A stretch of DNA of 64,000 nucleotides from Taklimakanibacter albus (GCF_016595235.1 NZ_JAENHL010000006.1:930001-994000); one strand, 5' to 3'. Counted from the first letter of the stretch, positions 34,006 to 42,990 are shown. A program made the numbers and translations. The notes: generated by a model from the sequence alone, not told the origin.

Positions 34006-34791
34006 GTGGACGCGGTGCTGGAAGCAGGTGGATTGACGCGGCGCTTCGGCGGCCTGGTGGCCGTCGAGAATTACACGTTGCGCCTGGCCGCCGGCGATCT
34101 GGTCGGCCTGATCGGACCCAATGGCGCCGGCAAGACGACCGCCTTCAGCCTGCTGACCGGCGTGCTCAAGCCCACGGCGGGGAGCATCACAGTCAAAGGC
34201 CGCGATCTGACCGGCCGCAAGCCGCATGTGCTGGCTGAAGCGGGTCTCGCCCGCACCTTCCAGAATATCCGTCTCTTCGCCGATCTGAGTGTGCTTGAAA
34301 ATGTCATGGCCGGCGGTCATCTGCGCTACGGCGCCTCGCTTCTGGCGACGCTCGGCCTGACACAAGCCTTCTGGACGAGCGAGAGCCGCATCACTGAGGC
34401 GGCCCGCGCCATCATCGCGCGCCTCGGCCTTGGCGAGTTCACCGACCGCCGCGCCGGCGATCTCTCTTACGGCGATCAGCGCCGGGTCGAGATCGCCCGC
34501 GCGCTCGCCACCGAGCCCGTGGCGCTGCTGCTCGACGAGCCGGCGGCCGGGCTCAACCCGGCGGAAACGAAAACGCTCACCACGCTCGTCCGCAAGATCA
34601 ATGACGAGCTCGGCATTGCCGTGCTGGTGGTCGAACATGACATGCGCCTCATCATGGATCTGTGCCGGCGCGTCCAGGTGCTCAACCGCGGCCGGCTGGT
34701 GGCGGAAGGAACGCCGGAGAAGGTGCAGGCCGACCCCGCCGTGATCGAAGCCTATCTCGGCACCCGGCGGCAGAGGGCCGGCCATGCTTGA
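34006..34791 (+). CDS. livG: LivG-type ABC transporter ATP-binding protein
   Basis: 261 residues from the GTG at 34006. One of two cytoplasmic ATPases of a hydrophobic/branched-chain amino acid type importer. Walker A GPNGAGKTT, the LivG-type FQNIRLF, signature LSYGDQRRVEIARAL, Walker B LLLDEPAAGLNP and the switch histidine in VVEHDM are all present. The start is uncertain: GGGAGG is 12 bases before GTG 34006, while an earlier in-frame GTG (33979) has no ribosome-binding site. An out-of-frame ATG one base after GGGAGG opens a 13-codon reading frame (33995-34036) that overlaps the start. First gene of livGFHM. Confidence 0.92.
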   Translation: MDAVLEAGGLTRRFGGLVAVENYTLRLAAGDLVGLIGPNGAGKTTAFSLLTGVLKPTAGSITVKGRDLTGRKPHVLAEAGLARTFQNIRLFADLSVLENVMAGGHLRYGASLLATLGLTQAFWTSESRITEAARAIIARLGLGEFTDRRAGDLSYGDQRRVEIARALATEPVALLLDEPAAGLNPAETKTLTTLVRKINDELGIAVLVVEHDMRLIMDLCRRVQVLNRGRLVAEGTPEKVQADPAVIEAYLGTRRQRAGHA

Positions 34792-35488
34792 GGTCGAAGG
34801 GCTCAATGTCTGGCGCGGCGCCACCCATGTGCTGAAGGATGTCTCCTTCACGGTCGCGGCGGGCGAGCTCGCGGCCCTCATCGGCGCCAATGGCGCCGGC
34901 AAGTCGACGACCTTGCTCACCCTTTCAGGACTGCTGCGCGCCCGCTCCGGCAGTGCACGTTTCGGGACGCTCGATCTCACGCACGCCAAGCCCGAGCGGA
35001 TCGTCAAAGCGGGGCTCATCCATTGTCCGGAAGGCCGGCAGATCTTCCAGTCGCTGACCGTCGCCGAGAATCTGGCGATGGGCGCTTATGTCCGTGGCGG
35101 CCGCATCGCGCCCGAGACGATGGCCGAGATCCACACGCTGTTCCCGATCCTGAAGGAGCGCGAGGGCGTTGCCGCCGGCACGCTGTCGGGCGGGGAGCAG
35201 ATGATGCTGGCCATGGCGCGGGCGCTGATCGCCTCGCCCAAGCTGCTGCTGCTCGACGAACCTTCGCTGGGCCTCGCGCCCAAGGCCGTCGAAACCATCT
35301 TCGACGTCATCGAGGCCTTGAAGAAACGCGGCATCCCGATCCTGCTCATCGAGCAGAATGCCGCGATGGCGCTCGACATCGCCGACCGTGCCTATGTGAT
35401 GGAGCAGGGGCGTATTGCGCTTTCCGGCACCGGCCGTGAGCTTGCCGGCAATGACCGCGTGCGCCAGTTCTATCTGGGAGCGACGTGA
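34784..35488 (+). CDS. livF: LivF-type ABC transporter ATP-binding protein
   Basis: 234 residues. The partner ATPase: Walker A GANGAGKST, signature LSGGEQMMLAMARAL, Walker B LLLDEPSLGLAPK, switch in LIEQNA. The CPEGRQIFQSLTVAENL stretch is typical of LivF as opposed to LivG. It overlaps livG by 8 bp and its stop overlaps the livH start. The substrate is set by the binding protein at 40388 and is not predictable from the ATPases. Confidence 0.94.
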   Translation: MLEVEGLNVWRGATHVLKDVSFTVAAGELAALIGANGAGKSTTLLTLSGLLRARSGSARFGTLDLTHAKPERIVKAGLIHCPEGRQIFQSLTVAENLAMGAYVRGGRIAPETMAEIHTLFPILKEREGVAAGTLSGGEQMMLAMARALIASPKLLLLDEPSLGLAPKAVETIFDVIEALKKRGIPILLIEQNAAMALDIADRAYVMEQGRIALSGTGRELAGNDRVRQFYLGAT

Positions 35489-36378
35489 TGACCCAGTATC
35501 TGTTCCAGCAACTCGTCAACGGCCTGGCGCTCGGCAGCCTTTATGCCCTGGTGGCGATCGGCTTCTCGATGATCTACGGCATCGTGCGGCTCATCAATTT
35601 CGCCCATGGAGATCTGGTGATGATCGGCGCCTTTACGAGCCTCGCCATGGTGGTGGGCGGCGTGCCCTGGCCGCTGATCCTTCTGTTCGTCCTGGTCGTC
35701 GGCGCGATGGCGGGCGTCACCATCGGGGCGGTGATCTTCCGGCCGCTGCTCGGCGCGCCGCAGGTGACGGGATTCATCGCGACGCTCGCCGTCTCGATCG
35801 TCATCCAGAACAGCGCCTTGATGATCCTCACCGGACAGCCCCGCAATTTCCTGTTTCCCGCGGTGATGCGCGAGCGCGTGACCTTCGGCACGGTCCAGGC
35901 CTCGGTGACCGATCTCCTGATCATCGGCCTGACGCTCGTGCTGATCGCCGGCCTGTTCTTCGTCGTCTACCGCACCAGGCTCGGTGTCGCGATGCGCGCG
36001 ACGGCCGAGAATCTCACCGCGGCGCGCTTGATGGGCGTCGCCGTCCACCGCACCATTCTCGCCGCCTTCGCCATCGGCAGCGCGCTCGCCGCCACTGCAG
36101 GCCTGTTGTGGGGCGGCAAGTTCGGCCAGATCGATCCGCTGCTCGGCTTCGTGCCGGGACTCAAGGCGTTCGTCGCCTGCGTCATCGGCGGCGTCGGCTC
36201 GATCGGCGGCGCCATGCTGGGCGGCTATATCTTAGGCCTTGCCGAAGTGCTGTTCGTCGGCCTCCTGCCGCAGGAGTTCTCGGGCTATCGCGACAGCTTC
36301 GTCTTCGGGCTTTTGATCGTCATCCTTCTGCTCAAACCGTCAGGGCTGTTCGTGCGCCATGTCGAAGAACGCGCTTGA
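35488..36378 (+). CDS. livH: LivH-type ABC transporter permease
   Basis: 296 residues with about eight transmembrane helices. Signatures are NGLALGSLYALVAIGFSMIYG (about 10-30) and INFAHGDLVMIGAF (about 35-48), plus the C-terminal AFVACVIGGVGSIGGAMLGG, which are characteristic of LivH. The ATG at 35488 overlaps the livF stop (TGATG) and has GGGAG at 7 bases; a GTG one codon earlier is possible. It pairs with LivM in the membrane. Confidence 0.94.
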   Translation: MTQYLFQQLVNGLALGSLYALVAIGFSMIYGIVRLINFAHGDLVMIGAFTSLAMVVGGVPWPLILLFVLVVGAMAGVTIGAVIFRPLLGAPQVTGFIATLAVSIVIQNSALMILTGQPRNFLFPAVMRERVTFGTVQASVTDLLIIGLTLVLIAGLFFVVYRTRLGVAMRATAENLTAARLMGVAVHRTILAAFAIGSALAATAGLLWGGKFGQIDPLLGFVPGLKAFVACVIGGVGSIGGAMLGGYILGLAEVLFVGLLPQEFSGYRDSFVFGLLIVILLLKPSGLFVRHVEERA

Positions 36379-37369
36379 GGCCCTGATCGCGCCGCTGGCG
36401 GTCGTCCTCGCGGCGGCCGCGCTGCTGTGGCTCGTGCTGCTGGGCGCCAGTGATTATCTGGTGACGCTGATCGCCATCGTGCTCCTCAATGCGGCGCTGG
36501 CCGTGTCGCTCACCCTCACCAACGGCTTCACCGGGCTCTTTTCGCTCGGCCACCCGGCCTTCATGACCATCGGCGCCTATGTCGCGGCGATCCTCACTTT
36601 TTCGGCGCGCCGCAAGCCCTCGATGCTGCCCGATCTGCCGGCCTTCATCGCCGGGCTCGAACTGCCGCTGCTGCCGGCGGTGGCGGCGGCCGGGATCGTC
36701 GGCGCTCTCGTCGCCATCGTGGTCGGCTTTCCGGTCCTGCGGTTGCGCGGCCATTATCTGGCGGTGGCGACCTTGGGGCTCATCGTCATCGTGCAGAATC
36801 TGGCGCTCAACTGGGACGGGATCACACGCGGCGGGGCGGGGCTCGCCGGCATCCCCAGGCTCGCTTCGGTCTGGTGGGCCTTCGGGCTTCTGGTGCTGGT
36901 CGTGGCCGTCGCCTGGCGGATCAAATTCTCCTCGCTCGGGCGCGCCATGCTCGCGACGCGCGAGAATGAGCTCGCCGCCGAATGCACCGGCATCGATACG
37001 GTGAAGATGCGCCTCACCGCCTTCGTGATCGGCGCCTGCTTCGCCGCCATGGCGGGAGCACTCTTCGCCCATCTCATCTCCGTGGTGACGCCGAAATCCT
37101 ATTCGGTGCTGCTCGCCTTCAATCTCGTCGTGATGGTGGTGATCGGCGGTGCCGGGAGCATCATGGGCGCCGTGGTCGCGGCCGCCGCCATCACCGGTCT
37201 GTCGGAGATGTTGCGCCCGGCCGAGGAGTCGCTCGGGCTCTATGGTTTCAGTCAGGTGGTGGTGGCCTTGAGCCTCATTCTCGTGCTTTTCTTCAGGCCG
37301 CAGGGCCTGTTCGGCAATCGCGAGCCGGATTTCGTCCGGCGTCTGTTCAGCGGGAGACTTTTCAAATGA
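36359..37369 (+). CDS. livM: LivM-type ABC transporter permease
   Basis: 336 residues, about eight to nine transmembrane segments. Typical LivM features are LTNGFTGLFSLGHPAFMTIGAY (about 55-76), FPVLRLRGHYLAVATLG (about 123-139) and VVMVVIGGAGSIMGAVVAAA (about 256-275). The start overlaps the livH end by 20 bp. The tail ATGA overlap couples it to the isochorismatase-like gene, tying that enzyme to the transporter. Confidence 0.94.
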   Translation: MSKNALEALIAPLAVVLAAAALLWLVLLGASDYLVTLIAIVLLNAALAVSLTLTNGFTGLFSLGHPAFMTIGAYVAAILTFSARRKPSMLPDLPAFIAGLELPLLPAVAAAGIVGALVAIVVGFPVLRLRGHYLAVATLGLIVIVQNLALNWDGITRGGAGLAGIPRLASVWWAFGLLVLVVAVAWRIKFSSLGRAMLATRENELAAECTGIDTVKMRLTAFVIGACFAAMAGALFAHLISVVTPKSYSVLLAFNLVVMVVIGGAGSIMGAVVAAAAITGLSEMLRPAEESLGLYGFSQVVVALSLILVLFFRPQGLFGNREPDFVRRLFSGRLFK

Positions 37370-38004
37370 CCGGTCCGCGCGCGCGCGACATCTATGCCAG
37401 CCGTATATTGCCTCTGCATCGTGAGCGCCTGGCGCTGCTCGTCATCGACGCGCAGAACTGGGTGATGGATGAGGCGAAGCGCCAGAAGCGGCCCGAGTTC
37501 TATGCCGACGCCAAGGGTTTCGTGATCCCCAACATGGCCCGGCTCATCGAGGTGTCGCGTTCCCATGGCGTCGAGGTCATCTATACGGTGATGGAGAACC
37601 TGACCGCCGACGGCCGCGACCGTGGCCTCGATTACAAGCTGTCGAATTTCTTCATCGCCAAGGGCTCGTGGGACGCCAGGGTGATCGATCAGCTGAAACC
37701 CGGGCCCGACGAGATCGTCATCCCGAAAACCTCGTCGAGCCTCTTCAACTCGACCAATTTCGAATATCTCCTGCGCAATATCGGTATCGACACGATCGCC
37801 GTCACCGGCTTCCTCACCGATCAATGCGTTGACCATACGATCCGCGACGGCGCCGATCGCGGTTTTCATATGATCTCGATCGCCGACGCCTGCGCCACCG
37901 ACACAAGGGCGCGTCACCAGGCGGCGCTCAATGCCTTCAAGGGCTATTGCCGCAACGAGACGACGGCCTCGCTGATCAGCGCCATGGATAAGGCGTTTCA
38001 GTAG
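37366..38004 (+). CDS. Isochorismatase-family cysteine amidohydrolase
   Basis: 212 residues from the ATG overlapping the livM stop. The catalytic triad of the family is visible: D in ALLVIDAQNW (about 27), K in IPKTSSSLFNSTN (about 121) and nucleophilic C in TGFLTDQCVDHTIRDGA (about 154). Family members hydrolyse amides such as nicotinamide, N-carbamoylsarcosine, ureidoacrylate and biuret. Genetic coupling to the Liv-type importer suggests that the imported compound, or something derived from it, is an amide. The exact substrate is unknown. The last 7 bp overlap the convergent ligase gene. Confidence 0.88.
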   Translation: MTGPRARDIYASRILPLHRERLALLVIDAQNWVMDEAKRQKRPEFYADAKGFVIPNMARLIEVSRSHGVEVIYTVMENLTADGRDRGLDYKLSNFFIAKGSWDARVIDQLKPGPDEIVIPKTSSSLFNSTNFEYLLRNIGIDTIAVTGFLTDQCVDHTIRDGADRGFHMISIADACATDTRARHQAALNAFKGYCRNETTASLISAMDKAFQ

Positions 38005-39314
38005 GCGCGGCGGTATTTCTCGCACTGCTCGGTGGAGGAGAGCTTCGCCATCATTTCGACCTCGAAACGTTTGGCCGCCAGATAGGCCGACTTGAGATCG
38101 GGTCCGATGATCTCGCCAAGATCGGTTTCGGCCTCGAAGAGGTCGAGTGCCGCGCCGAGCGATTGCGGCAGACGGACGATATCGAGCGCCTGCAACTGGG
38201 CATCACTCAGATTCTGCGGCGCGCCTTCGCAGACCTTCGGCATAGCGAGCTTCTTATCCAGGCCGTAAAGGCCGGCGGCGAGGATGATGCCGAGCAGCAG
38301 ATAGGGGCTGGCGGCGGCATCCGCCGCGCGGAACTCGAAGTGAAACTGCTTGGCGATTTGCGCCGGATCGGTGGTGAAGACCGGGCAGATGCGCACGCCC
38401 GCCTCGCGGTCGCGGAAGCCGAGATTATTATAGGCGGCGCTCCAGCGATTTGGGGTGAGGCGCAAATAGGAGATCGAGGCGGCCGCTGTCATCGCGGTGA
38501 TCGCCGGCAATTTGGCGAGCATGCCGGCGACGAAGCTGCCGGCGGTCGGCGCAATGCCCTGCGGGTGCTGCGGATCGTGATTGACCGAGGCGCCGGTCCT
38601 GGCGTCGATCAGGCTGAAATGCACATGCACGCCATTGCCGACCGCATCGGGCCTGAGGATGGGCGTGAAGCTGACCCGGCTGCCCATCCGGCCGGCGACG
38701 GCGCGGGCGATTTCGCGCACCGCCACGGCCTGGTCCGCCGCGGTGACGCCGATGGCGGGGCCGACCGTCACTTCATATTGCATCGGTCCGTATTCCGGCA
38801 TGAAGGTATCGAGCTCGAGGCCGGCCGCCTTCAGGGCACCGAGATAGGTCTCGGCGAAGAGATTCTGGCGCCGGAAGGCATCGAGCGCGTAGCTCGCATT
38901 GGGCCGTTCCTCGACCGCCTCATAGACGAATTCATGCTCGAAGGCGGCTTTCACCTTGAGGCCATGGCGCGCCTCGAGGGCGGCGAGCACGCGTTTGAGG
39001 AAGCCGCGCGGACACACGACCCAGGGCGTGCCGTCCAGGTGGCAGAGATCGCCCATGATGAAATGCTCGGCCGCCTGGTCGGGACCGAAATCGACGCGCA
39101 GGCGGGTGGCGGGATCGGGCTTGATCACCAGGTCGCCGAACGGGCCCCAGGGGCTGGGCGCGATCGGGCCATGGGCGGAGATCAGGATGTTGGTCGGCGT
39201 CCAGCCGATGCCTTTGACGAGGCGGGCTTCCAGGTCGGAGGCCGGAAAGCCCTTGCCCCGGACCTGGCCGGCGATGTCGCTGGTGCACAGCATGACGACT
39301 TCTTCACGCATCAT
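37998..39314 (-). CDS. Glutamine-synthetase-family protein (gamma-glutamyl ligase type)
   Basis: 438 residues. The catalytic GS domain shows AAFEHEFVYE (about 122-131, metal-binding glutamates), PEYGPMQYEVTVGP (about 172-185), GNGVHVHFSL (about 228-237) and NRWSAAYNN (about 293-301). It is not GlnA: the N-terminal beta-grasp is divergent and the adenylylation-loop context is absent. The family includes gamma-glutamylpolyamine, gamma-glutamylanilide and glutamylmethylamide ligases. Next to an amidohydrolase and an amino-acid-type importer it probably glutamylates an amine. The start may be one codon later (double ATG). Confidence 0.87.
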   Translation of the reverse strand: MMREEVVMLCTSDIAGQVRGKGFPASDLEARLVKGIGWTPTNILISAHGPIAPSPWGPFGDLVIKPDPATRLRVDFGPDQAAEHFIMGDLCHLDGTPWVVCPRGFLKRVLAALEARHGLKVKAAFEHEFVYEAVEERPNASYALDAFRRQNLFAETYLGALKAAGLELDTFMPEYGPMQYEVTVGPAIGVTAADQAVAVREIARAVAGRMGSRVSFTPILRPDAVGNGVHVHFSLIDARTGASVNHDPQHPQGIAPTAGSFVAGMLAKLPAITAMTAAASISYLRLTPNRWSAAYNNLGFRDREAGVRICPVFTTDPAQIAKQFHFEFRAADAAASPYLLLGIILAAGLYGLDKKLAMPKVCEGAPQNLSDAQLQALDIVRLPQSLGAALDLFEAETDLGEIIGPDLKSAYLAAKRFEVEMMAKLSSTEQCEKYRRAY

Positions 39315-39335
39315 TTCATCCGTCCCCTCAATTTT

Positions 39336-40214
39336 CTATTTCGGTGGTGCGAAGGGCTGGCGCAGCTCTTCCAGCAGTTCGACCCTGGCCTTGCCGGCTT
39401 CACCCATGTGATCGGCGACGGCGCCGATCAAGGCATCGGTGAGGATCATGCCGGGACCCAGCACATCGAAGATCGACGGCGCTACCACCGGGAAGCCCAG
39501 GACATAAGTGGCGACACGCGCCGCCGGCGACTGCCAGATATCGGTCATCAGCACCACGGTGGCGCCACGCTTGGCGGCCGAGCGGGTGAATTCGATCACA
39601 TCCTGCTGGTAGCGGCGGACATCGAAAGCGACGAGCACGCTGCTCTTGCCCATATCGAGGAGATGCTGCGGCCAGCGCTGCGTCTGGCCGCTGACCATGT
39701 AGATGCGCCCGCGAATGGCCGAGAGGAGGTCGGCGAAATAGGCGCCGAGATGGGAGGAGTAGCGCCCGCCCAGCACGTGGATGTCGCGCTTGGGGTCGCC
39801 CAGCAGCGCCACCACCTTGTCGAACTCGCTCGCCGGCACATGCTCGTGCATCGCCTGGAGATGCGCCGTCATCGCGTCCAGGAAGCGGTTGAGGAAAGCG
39901 CTCTTGGGCGCCGCAACCTTGTCCTGGTCCTGGCGCTGTCCGAAGCGGACGAGGGGGGATTGCAGCGTCTCTTCCAGATGCTGGCGCAACGCCGCCTGGA
40001 AGTCGGAATAGACCGGGAAACCCAGCCGCTTGACGAGCCTCAGCACGGTCGCGGTGCTCACCCCGCTGCTTTCGGCGAATTCGGCGACCGTCTTCAGGCC
40101 GGCCATGGGGTAATTGGCCATGAGGTGGCGCGCGACTCGGGCCTCGCGGCCACTCAGTTGCGGCAGCTCATGGCGCAGTCTTTCCAGGACGGGCATCTGT
40201 TCCGGTTGGGTCAT
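39336..40214 (-). CDS. MurR/RpiR-family transcriptional regulator
   Basis: 292 residues. The N-terminal helix-turn-helix (about 18-85) contains LSGREARVARHLMANYP and EFAESSGVSTATVLRLVKRLGF. A SIS (sugar isomerase) domain covers about 125-260, with HVLGGRYSSHLGAYFADLL. The SIS domain usually binds a phosphosugar effector, but regulators of this type also control amino acid and polyamine catabolism. It is downstream of and on the same strand as nothing else before it: rpiR then the ligase gene form one minus-strand unit (22-bp gap). GGAGG is 6 bases from the ATG. Confidence 0.93.
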   Translation of the reverse strand: MTQPEQMPVLERLRHELPQLSGREARVARHLMANYPMAGLKTVAEFAESSGVSTATVLRLVKRLGFPVYSDFQAALRQHLEETLQSPLVRFGQRQDQDKVAAPKSAFLNRFLDAMTAHLQAMHEHVPASEFDKVVALLGDPKRDIHVLGGRYSSHLGAYFADLLSAIRGRIYMVSGQTQRWPQHLLDMGKSSVLVAFDVRRYQQDVIEFTRSAAKRGATVVLMTDIWQSPAARVATYVLGFPVVAPSIFDVLGPGMILTDALIGAVADHMGEAGKARVELLEELRQPFAPPK

Positions 40215-40229
40215 GGCCAGCCTCCGATA

Positions 40230-40246
40230 TGTATTAAATCAAACAA
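40230..40246. promoter_or_regulatory. Candidate RpiR operator, site 2 (rpiR/binding-protein divergent gap)
   Basis: TGTATTAAATCAAACAA, agreeing with site 1 at 33907 at 13 of 17 positions and sharing TGTATYAAAT and ACAA. It lies 15 bp before the rpiR start codon and about 140 bp before the binding-protein start, so autoregulation plus control of the binding protein is plausible. Confidence 0.5.
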
Positions 40247-40387
40247 TTCAAGCCCTGGTAAGAAAAATGTACGGTTCTGTTGACGATCATCGGGATCAGA
40301 GTCATTCTCGGTAAATACAAAGTGCGAGCGTTTCCGCCGCCAAAGCCTGCAGACTCTGGCGGGGAATGTTCGACCAGGGAGGAAACG

Positions 40388-41530
40388 ATGAAAAGAATAA
40401 TCGCCATCTGCGTCGCCTCGGCCCTGATGATGGGCAGCGCCCTGGCTCAGGACGCGATCAAGATCGGCGCGCTCTACAATCTCACCGGCGGCATGTCCTC
40501 GCTCGACGGGCCCTCGCTCAAGGGCGCCCAGCTCGCCGTGAAGCAGATCAATGCCGGGGGCGGGCTTCTCGGCAAGCAGATCGAGCTGATCGCGCCCGAC
40601 GGCAAGACCGACCAGCAGGAGACCGCCAAGGCGGCCCAGCGTGTCCTGTCGGAAGGCGTCATCGCCGGCATTGGGCAATCGGATACCACCTTCGTCATGG
40701 CCGGCGCCCCCTTGTTCCAGGAGAAGGGCATTCCCTTCGTCACCTCGGGCGCCACCCATCCGGAGCTGCCGCAATGGGTCGGCAACTTCATGTTCATGAC
40801 ACCCTTCGGCGACGACGACCAGTCTTTCGCCATCGCCGACTACACCTTCGACAAGCTGAAAGTGAAGCGCGTCGCGGTGTGGACCGACAATTCCATGGAC
40901 TTTACCAAGGCCTTGAGCAAGTTCTTCATCCAGCGCTTCAAGGAGCGTGGCGGCGAGATCGTGGGCGAGGACGCCTTCATGATGGGCGATACGAATTTCT
41001 CGGCCCAGATCGCGAGGTTAGCCGCACTTGATCCGAAACCGGATGCGGTCTTCATCTCGGCCATTCCCTCCGAAGCGGGCCTGTCGGTGAAGCAGATCCG
41101 CGAGCAGGGCATCAAGATCCCGATCGTCTCGGGCGACGGCTTCGACACCGAGCTGGTGGCGAGTGTGCCGGGTCCTGAGCTGGCCAATGACGTCTATTTC
41201 TCCACCCACACCTATCGCGGCGACGACCGGCCGGAAGTGACCAAGTTCATCGCCGACTACAAGGCCGAATATGGCATCGATCCGGAGAACGCCTTCGCGC
41301 CGCTGGGCTATGACGCGCTCATGCTCGTCGCCGATGCGGTCAAGCGGGCCAATTCGGCGGAACCCGCCAAGATCCGCGATGCCCTGGCCGAAACAAAGGG
41401 CTTCAAGGCGGTAACCGGCGAGATCAGCTACACGCGGCCCTCGATGGTGCCGCCCAAGCCGGTGGCCATCGTGTCGGTCAAAGGCGGAAAATATGCCGTA
41501 GAGGAAATCTGGAAGCCAAAAGCTCAATAA
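40388..41530 (+). CDS. Periplasmic amino-acid-type (LivJ/LivK-like) substrate-binding protein
   Basis: 380 residues. The signal peptide MKRIIAICVASALMMGSALA ends at AQ (about residue 20-21). The mature part is a type I periplasmic binding fold: IKIGALYNLTGGMSSLDGPS, IELIAPDGKTDQQETAKAAQ, VIAGIGQSDT and VPFVTSGATHPEL-like segments. It supplies substrate to LivGFHM although encoded 3 kb away, beyond the ligase and regulator genes. GGGAGGAAACG is an excellent ribosome-binding site, as expected for an abundant protein. A terminator follows. Closest in feel to binders of branched-chain amino acids, amides or aromatics. Confidence 0.92.
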   Translation: MKRIIAICVASALMMGSALAQDAIKIGALYNLTGGMSSLDGPSLKGAQLAVKQINAGGGLLGKQIELIAPDGKTDQQETAKAAQRVLSEGVIAGIGQSDTTFVMAGAPLFQEKGIPFVTSGATHPELPQWVGNFMFMTPFGDDDQSFAIADYTFDKLKVKRVAVWTDNSMDFTKALSKFFIQRFKERGGEIVGEDAFMMGDTNFSAQIARLAALDPKPDAVFISAIPSEAGLSVKQIREQGIKIPIVSGDGFDTELVASVPGPELANDVYFSTHTYRGDDRPEVTKFIADYKAEYGIDPENAFAPLGYDALMLVADAVKRANSAEPAKIRDALAETKGFKAVTGEISYTRPSMVPPKPVAIVSVKGGKYAVEEIWKPKAQ

Positions 41531-41574
41531 GGTTGCGAGGCGCGGATCCGGGGCTCGAACCGTCCCCGCAAGAG

Positions 41575-41611
41575 AGCCCCGACCCGGGAAACCGGGCCGG
41601 GGCTTGCTTTT
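41575..41611 (+). terminator. Rho-independent terminator after the binding-protein gene
   Basis: A 13-bp GC-rich stem (AGCCCCGACCCGG with CCGGGCCGGGGCT, one mismatch) around a GAAA loop, followed by TGCTTTT. It isolates the binding-protein gene from rpoZ. Confidence 0.88.
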
Positions 41612-41671
41612 GCGACAAGTTGCGCCTAAAAGCCCGCAATCCCGACCCATATTAAGGATTGTACGAGCCAC

Positions 41672-42082
41672 ATGGCGCGCGTCACTGTAGAAGATTGCAT
41701 CGACAAGCTCCCCAACCGGTTTGAGCTGGTCCTCCTGTCCGCCCACCGTGCGCGGATGATTTCGCAAGGTGCTCCGTTGTCGGTCGACCGCGACAACGAC
41801 AAGAATCCGGTCGTCGCTCTGCGCGAGATCGCCGACGAAATGGTCAACACCGACGACCTGCGCGAAGAGTATATCCACGCCATGCAGAAGCATGTCGAAG
41901 TCGACGAGCCGGAGCAGAGCGAAGTGCCGCTCATCCAGCAGTCGGGCGACATGTCGGTCATCAACGACCAGCCCGAGCCCGACCAGGCCGACCTGGAGCG
42001 CATGACCGAGGAAGAGCTGCTGCGTGGCCTCGAAGGCCTGCCGCCGGCCGAAAGCCCGGGCAGCCAGCGCAACGGCTACTGA
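41672..42082 (+). CDS. rpoZ: RNA polymerase omega subunit
   Basis: 136 residues. The start [20 protein letters not shown] and the block [11 protein letters not shown] with [11 protein letters not shown] are diagnostic. The omega subunit assists beta-prime folding and (p)ppGpp binding, which suits its position just before rsh. The C-terminal acidic tail (about 75-136) is longer than in E. coli, as usual in alphaproteobacteria. No clear ribosome-binding site. It overlaps the convergent phosphatase gene by 7 bp. Confidence 0.97.
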   Translation: MARVTVEDCIDKLPNRFELVLLSAHRARMISQGAPLSVDRDNDKNPVVALREIADEMVNTDDLREEYIHAMQKHVEVDEPEQSEVPLIQQSGDMSVINDQPEPDQADLERMTEEELLRGLEGLPPAESPGSQRNGY

Positions 42083-42951
42083 TCAGGACCGCTCCACGCC
42101 TTCAACGCATCGAGCTTCTTCTGGCGCTGCTCTTCGGGCGGCGTCTTGAAGTCGTGCGCGTAGGGTGCCGATTCCCATGAGCCATAGGTCGGGTTGGGAA
42201 TGGCGATCCAATCCTTGCCCCAATGCTGGGCATTATCGGCGAAGGCCTTCTGGCGCTCCTCGATCGAGCCCTTATACGCATCGGTGAAGTCGCCGAAATT
42301 GTCGCCGACCAGAAGCAGGATGCGATAATCCTTGGCGATGAAGGCGCGCCTGGTGCTCTTGGCCGAGCCCCAGTCCGGCATTTCCTTGGCGGTGAGCAGC
42401 GTGTCGACATTGTCGCCCATCGGGAAACCGAGCGCCTTCAGCCTTTCGGCGGTGGCCGGCTCCTCTTCCTTGGTGCGGTTGGTGACATAGAACACCTTGG
42501 CGCCTTTCGACGCCGCATATTGGGTGAAGTCGACGGCGCCGGGAATGGCGGTGTCGATCTTGGCGTTCACATAGGACGTCCAGGTCTTCGGATTGAAGGA
42601 CGTGCCCGACTTCACATTCCAGGCCTGGTATTGCGAGGTGTTGAGCACGGTGTCGTCGACATCGAGCACCACCGCCGGCGGCTTGCTGGCGAAATCACCG
42701 GTCTGCACCGAAGGATCGGCCGTGGCGCCTTTGTTGGCGAGCGCTTCGTCGAAGCGCAGTTTCGCCAGCACATAGGCCTGGGTCATCACCGCCTGGGCCT
42801 CGACCGCCGACTGATCCCACAGGACCGCATTGAGATTGTCATTGGCGGCCGGGCCTGAGCTCTCCTCAGGGACCACGACGTCCGAGGCCAGTACGGCGCC
42901 GGCGCCGAGCCCCAGGGCGACAAGAGCGAGAGACGGGAACGCGTATTTCAT
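42076..42951 (-). CDS. Acid phosphatase, HAD superfamily, e(P4)/class B-like secreted
   Basis: 291 residues. An N-terminal signal peptide (about 1-22, [15 protein letters not shown] followed by SD) has no lipobox cysteine, so it is secreted to the periplasm rather than lipidated like the Haemophilus e(P4) protein. The HAD nucleophile motif is [12 protein letters not shown] (about 96-107), with VFYVTNRT (about 152-159) and the distal [13 protein letters not shown] (about 216-228). It dephosphorylates nucleotides or other phosphoesters. GAGGAGG precedes the ATG. It sits, in the opposite direction, between rpoZ and rsh. Confidence 0.9.
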   Translation of the reverse strand: MKYAFPSLALVALGLGAGAVLASDVVVPEESSGPAANDNLNAVLWDQSAVEAQAVMTQAYVLAKLRFDEALANKGATADPSVQTGDFASKPPAVVLDVDDTVLNTSQYQAWNVKSGTSFNPKTWTSYVNAKIDTAIPGAVDFTQYAASKGAKVFYVTNRTKEEEPATAERLKALGFPMGDNVDTLLTAKEMPDWGSAKSTRRAFIAKDYRILLLVGDNFGDFTDAYKGSIEERQKAFADNAQHWGKDWIAIPNPTYGSWESAPYAHDFKTPPEEQRQKKLDALKAWSGPDQ

Positions 42952-42990
42952 CGGATCCTCCTCAGCCAGAGATGCGCATGTGAACTGTAT

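Noticed and set aside
38163-40283. 706-codon open frame antisense to the GS-like and rpiR genes
   Set aside because: Crosses both genes and their intergenic gap; the opposite-strand genes have clear motifs.
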